Shown: one piece after another, positions 5,395 to 5,923 of the stretch
How the letters are laid out: the number at the start of each line of letters is the position of its first letter
Numbering within the stretch: position 1 is the stretch's first letter
Assembly: GCA_011525065.1 (NCBI GenBank)
Contig: WTIY01000041.1
Span: 1-5,923 of the forward strand
Source: Flavobacteriales bacterium
Lineage (GTDB): Bacteria > Bacteroidota > Bacteroidia > Flavobacteriales > Flavobacteriaceae
DNA length: 5,923 bases
Direction: 5' to 3'
Program-made: the position numbers and the translations under genes
The notes under the pieces: generated by a model
Database searches by the model: none
What the model was told of the DNA's origin: nothing
Seen by the model: only the letters and a program-made list of their open reading frames with translations

Positions 5395-5923
5395 CAAGAC
5401 CCATCCGCGTCTTCCGTCAATGAGTTCGATCTCGTGCCACTGGTCCTGCTGTTGCAGCAATCTCAACTTCGTGCCGGCGTGTAAGTCATACAAAACCTCA
5501 TCGCTCATACGCGGCCCAGAGCGGACACTCATCTCTTGCTGAAAGACAACAGCCCATCGATAATCTTTTACATAGGCTTGTGTCTTAGCGCCAAAGAATA
5601 AAGCGCCCATGAATAGTGCTATGCTCAGTATTGACCCCACAAAACTTACTCTTTTGGCGCTTGATGAATACACCCACGAAAAACGCATGACCCAAAAGAC
5701 AAAAAAGATCATACTCAGGATTCCTATCCAAGCCCATTGATTCAAACTAAGCCATTGGCCTGAAGCCTCATCCCATTTTTGAAAAAGCGTTTTAGGCTGG
5801 GGTTGAATCACATCAATCAAGGCGTTTTGCACATAGGCCCTATTGTTTAAAACATCGGTGTCCTCTGGATTCAACATCAAAGCCTTTTCGTAATAATAAA
5901 TGCTCGAGGCCAAGTCGCTGAGA
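5371..5923 (-). CDS. batE: BatE-like TPR and SH3-domain membrane protein, N-terminus outside the window
   Basis: The visible C-terminal 183 residues run off the right edge with the frame still open, so the true start is not seen; an internal TTG at 5913 is not a plausible start because it cuts a TPR. Visible residues 3-35 form a tetratricopeptide repeat (ASSIYYYEKALMLNPEDTDV, then NNRAYVQ). Two membrane segments follow at about 63-84 and 92-112. Residues 127-183 form a bacterial SH3-type domain, with VRSGP, LHAGTKLRLLQQQDQWHEI and DGRRGWV. This order fits BatE of the Bacteroidota Bat (aerotolerance) cluster, where vWA and TPR proteins are encoded together. The SH3 domain would face the periplasm or cytoplasm depending on topology, which I cannot fix here. 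The other bat genes would lie upstream, to the right of the window. Function is inferred from the family, in which it is poorly defined. Confidence 0.75.
   Translation of the reverse strand, partial: LSDLASSIYYYEKALMLNPEDTDVLNNRAYVQNALIDVIQPQPKTLFQKWDEASGQWLSLNQWAWIGILSMIFFVFWVMRFSWVYSSSAKRVSFVGSILSIALFMGALFFGAKTQAYVKDYRWAVVFQQEMSVRSGPRMSDEVLYDLHAGTKLRLLQQQDQWHEIELIDGRRGWVLSQAIKSL

Overview
The window is an ordinary chromosomal stretch from a member of the Bacteroidota, most likely Flavobacteriales. The assignment rests on four things. Protein wording is typical of the lineage (GPCHAEE in GpsA, DIDVIGG in guanylate kinase). There is a run yicC-gmk-nadD, a pheS not followed by pheT, and a partial BatE-like TPR/SH3 protein, a family best known from Bacteroidota. 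Promoter-like TAnnTTTG elements, the -7 motif of this phylum, lie just upstream of start codons. I see no Shine-Dalgarno sites, which also fits. Base composition looks moderate (about mid-40s percent GC by eye) and even, with no mobile element, CRISPR array, tRNA, rRNA or sign of recent transfer.

Layout: a -7 promoter element (4-11) precedes a tight plus-strand operon of yicC (RNase), gmk (guanylate kinase) and nadD (NAD adenylyltransferase), joined by a 4-nt overlap and a 4-nt gap. A GC-rich hairpin follows, then a 219-nt spacer with repeats and hairpins but no convincing gene. Next is gpsA on the plus strand, converging with pheS on the minus strand. Upstream of pheS on the same strand is a small conserved-looking gene of unknown function. 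It is divergent from cvpA (plus strand, inner-membrane protein) across a 68-nt gap that holds promoter candidates for both directions. cvpA converges, with a 1-nt gap, on the C-terminal part of a batE-like gene that runs off the right edge.

The genes serve core functions: RNA turnover (YicC), GMP to GDP (Gmk), NAD synthesis (NadD), glycerol-3-phosphate for phospholipids (GpsA) and phenylalanine-tRNA charging (PheS). The rest are envelope proteins of less certain role. I did not find an undescribed system. The points most worth a second look are non-coding: a long inverted repeat built from the ends of two convergent genes, a terminator-like hairpin whose U-tract faces the 'empty' strand, and a promoter so close to its start codon that the mRNA may be leaderless.
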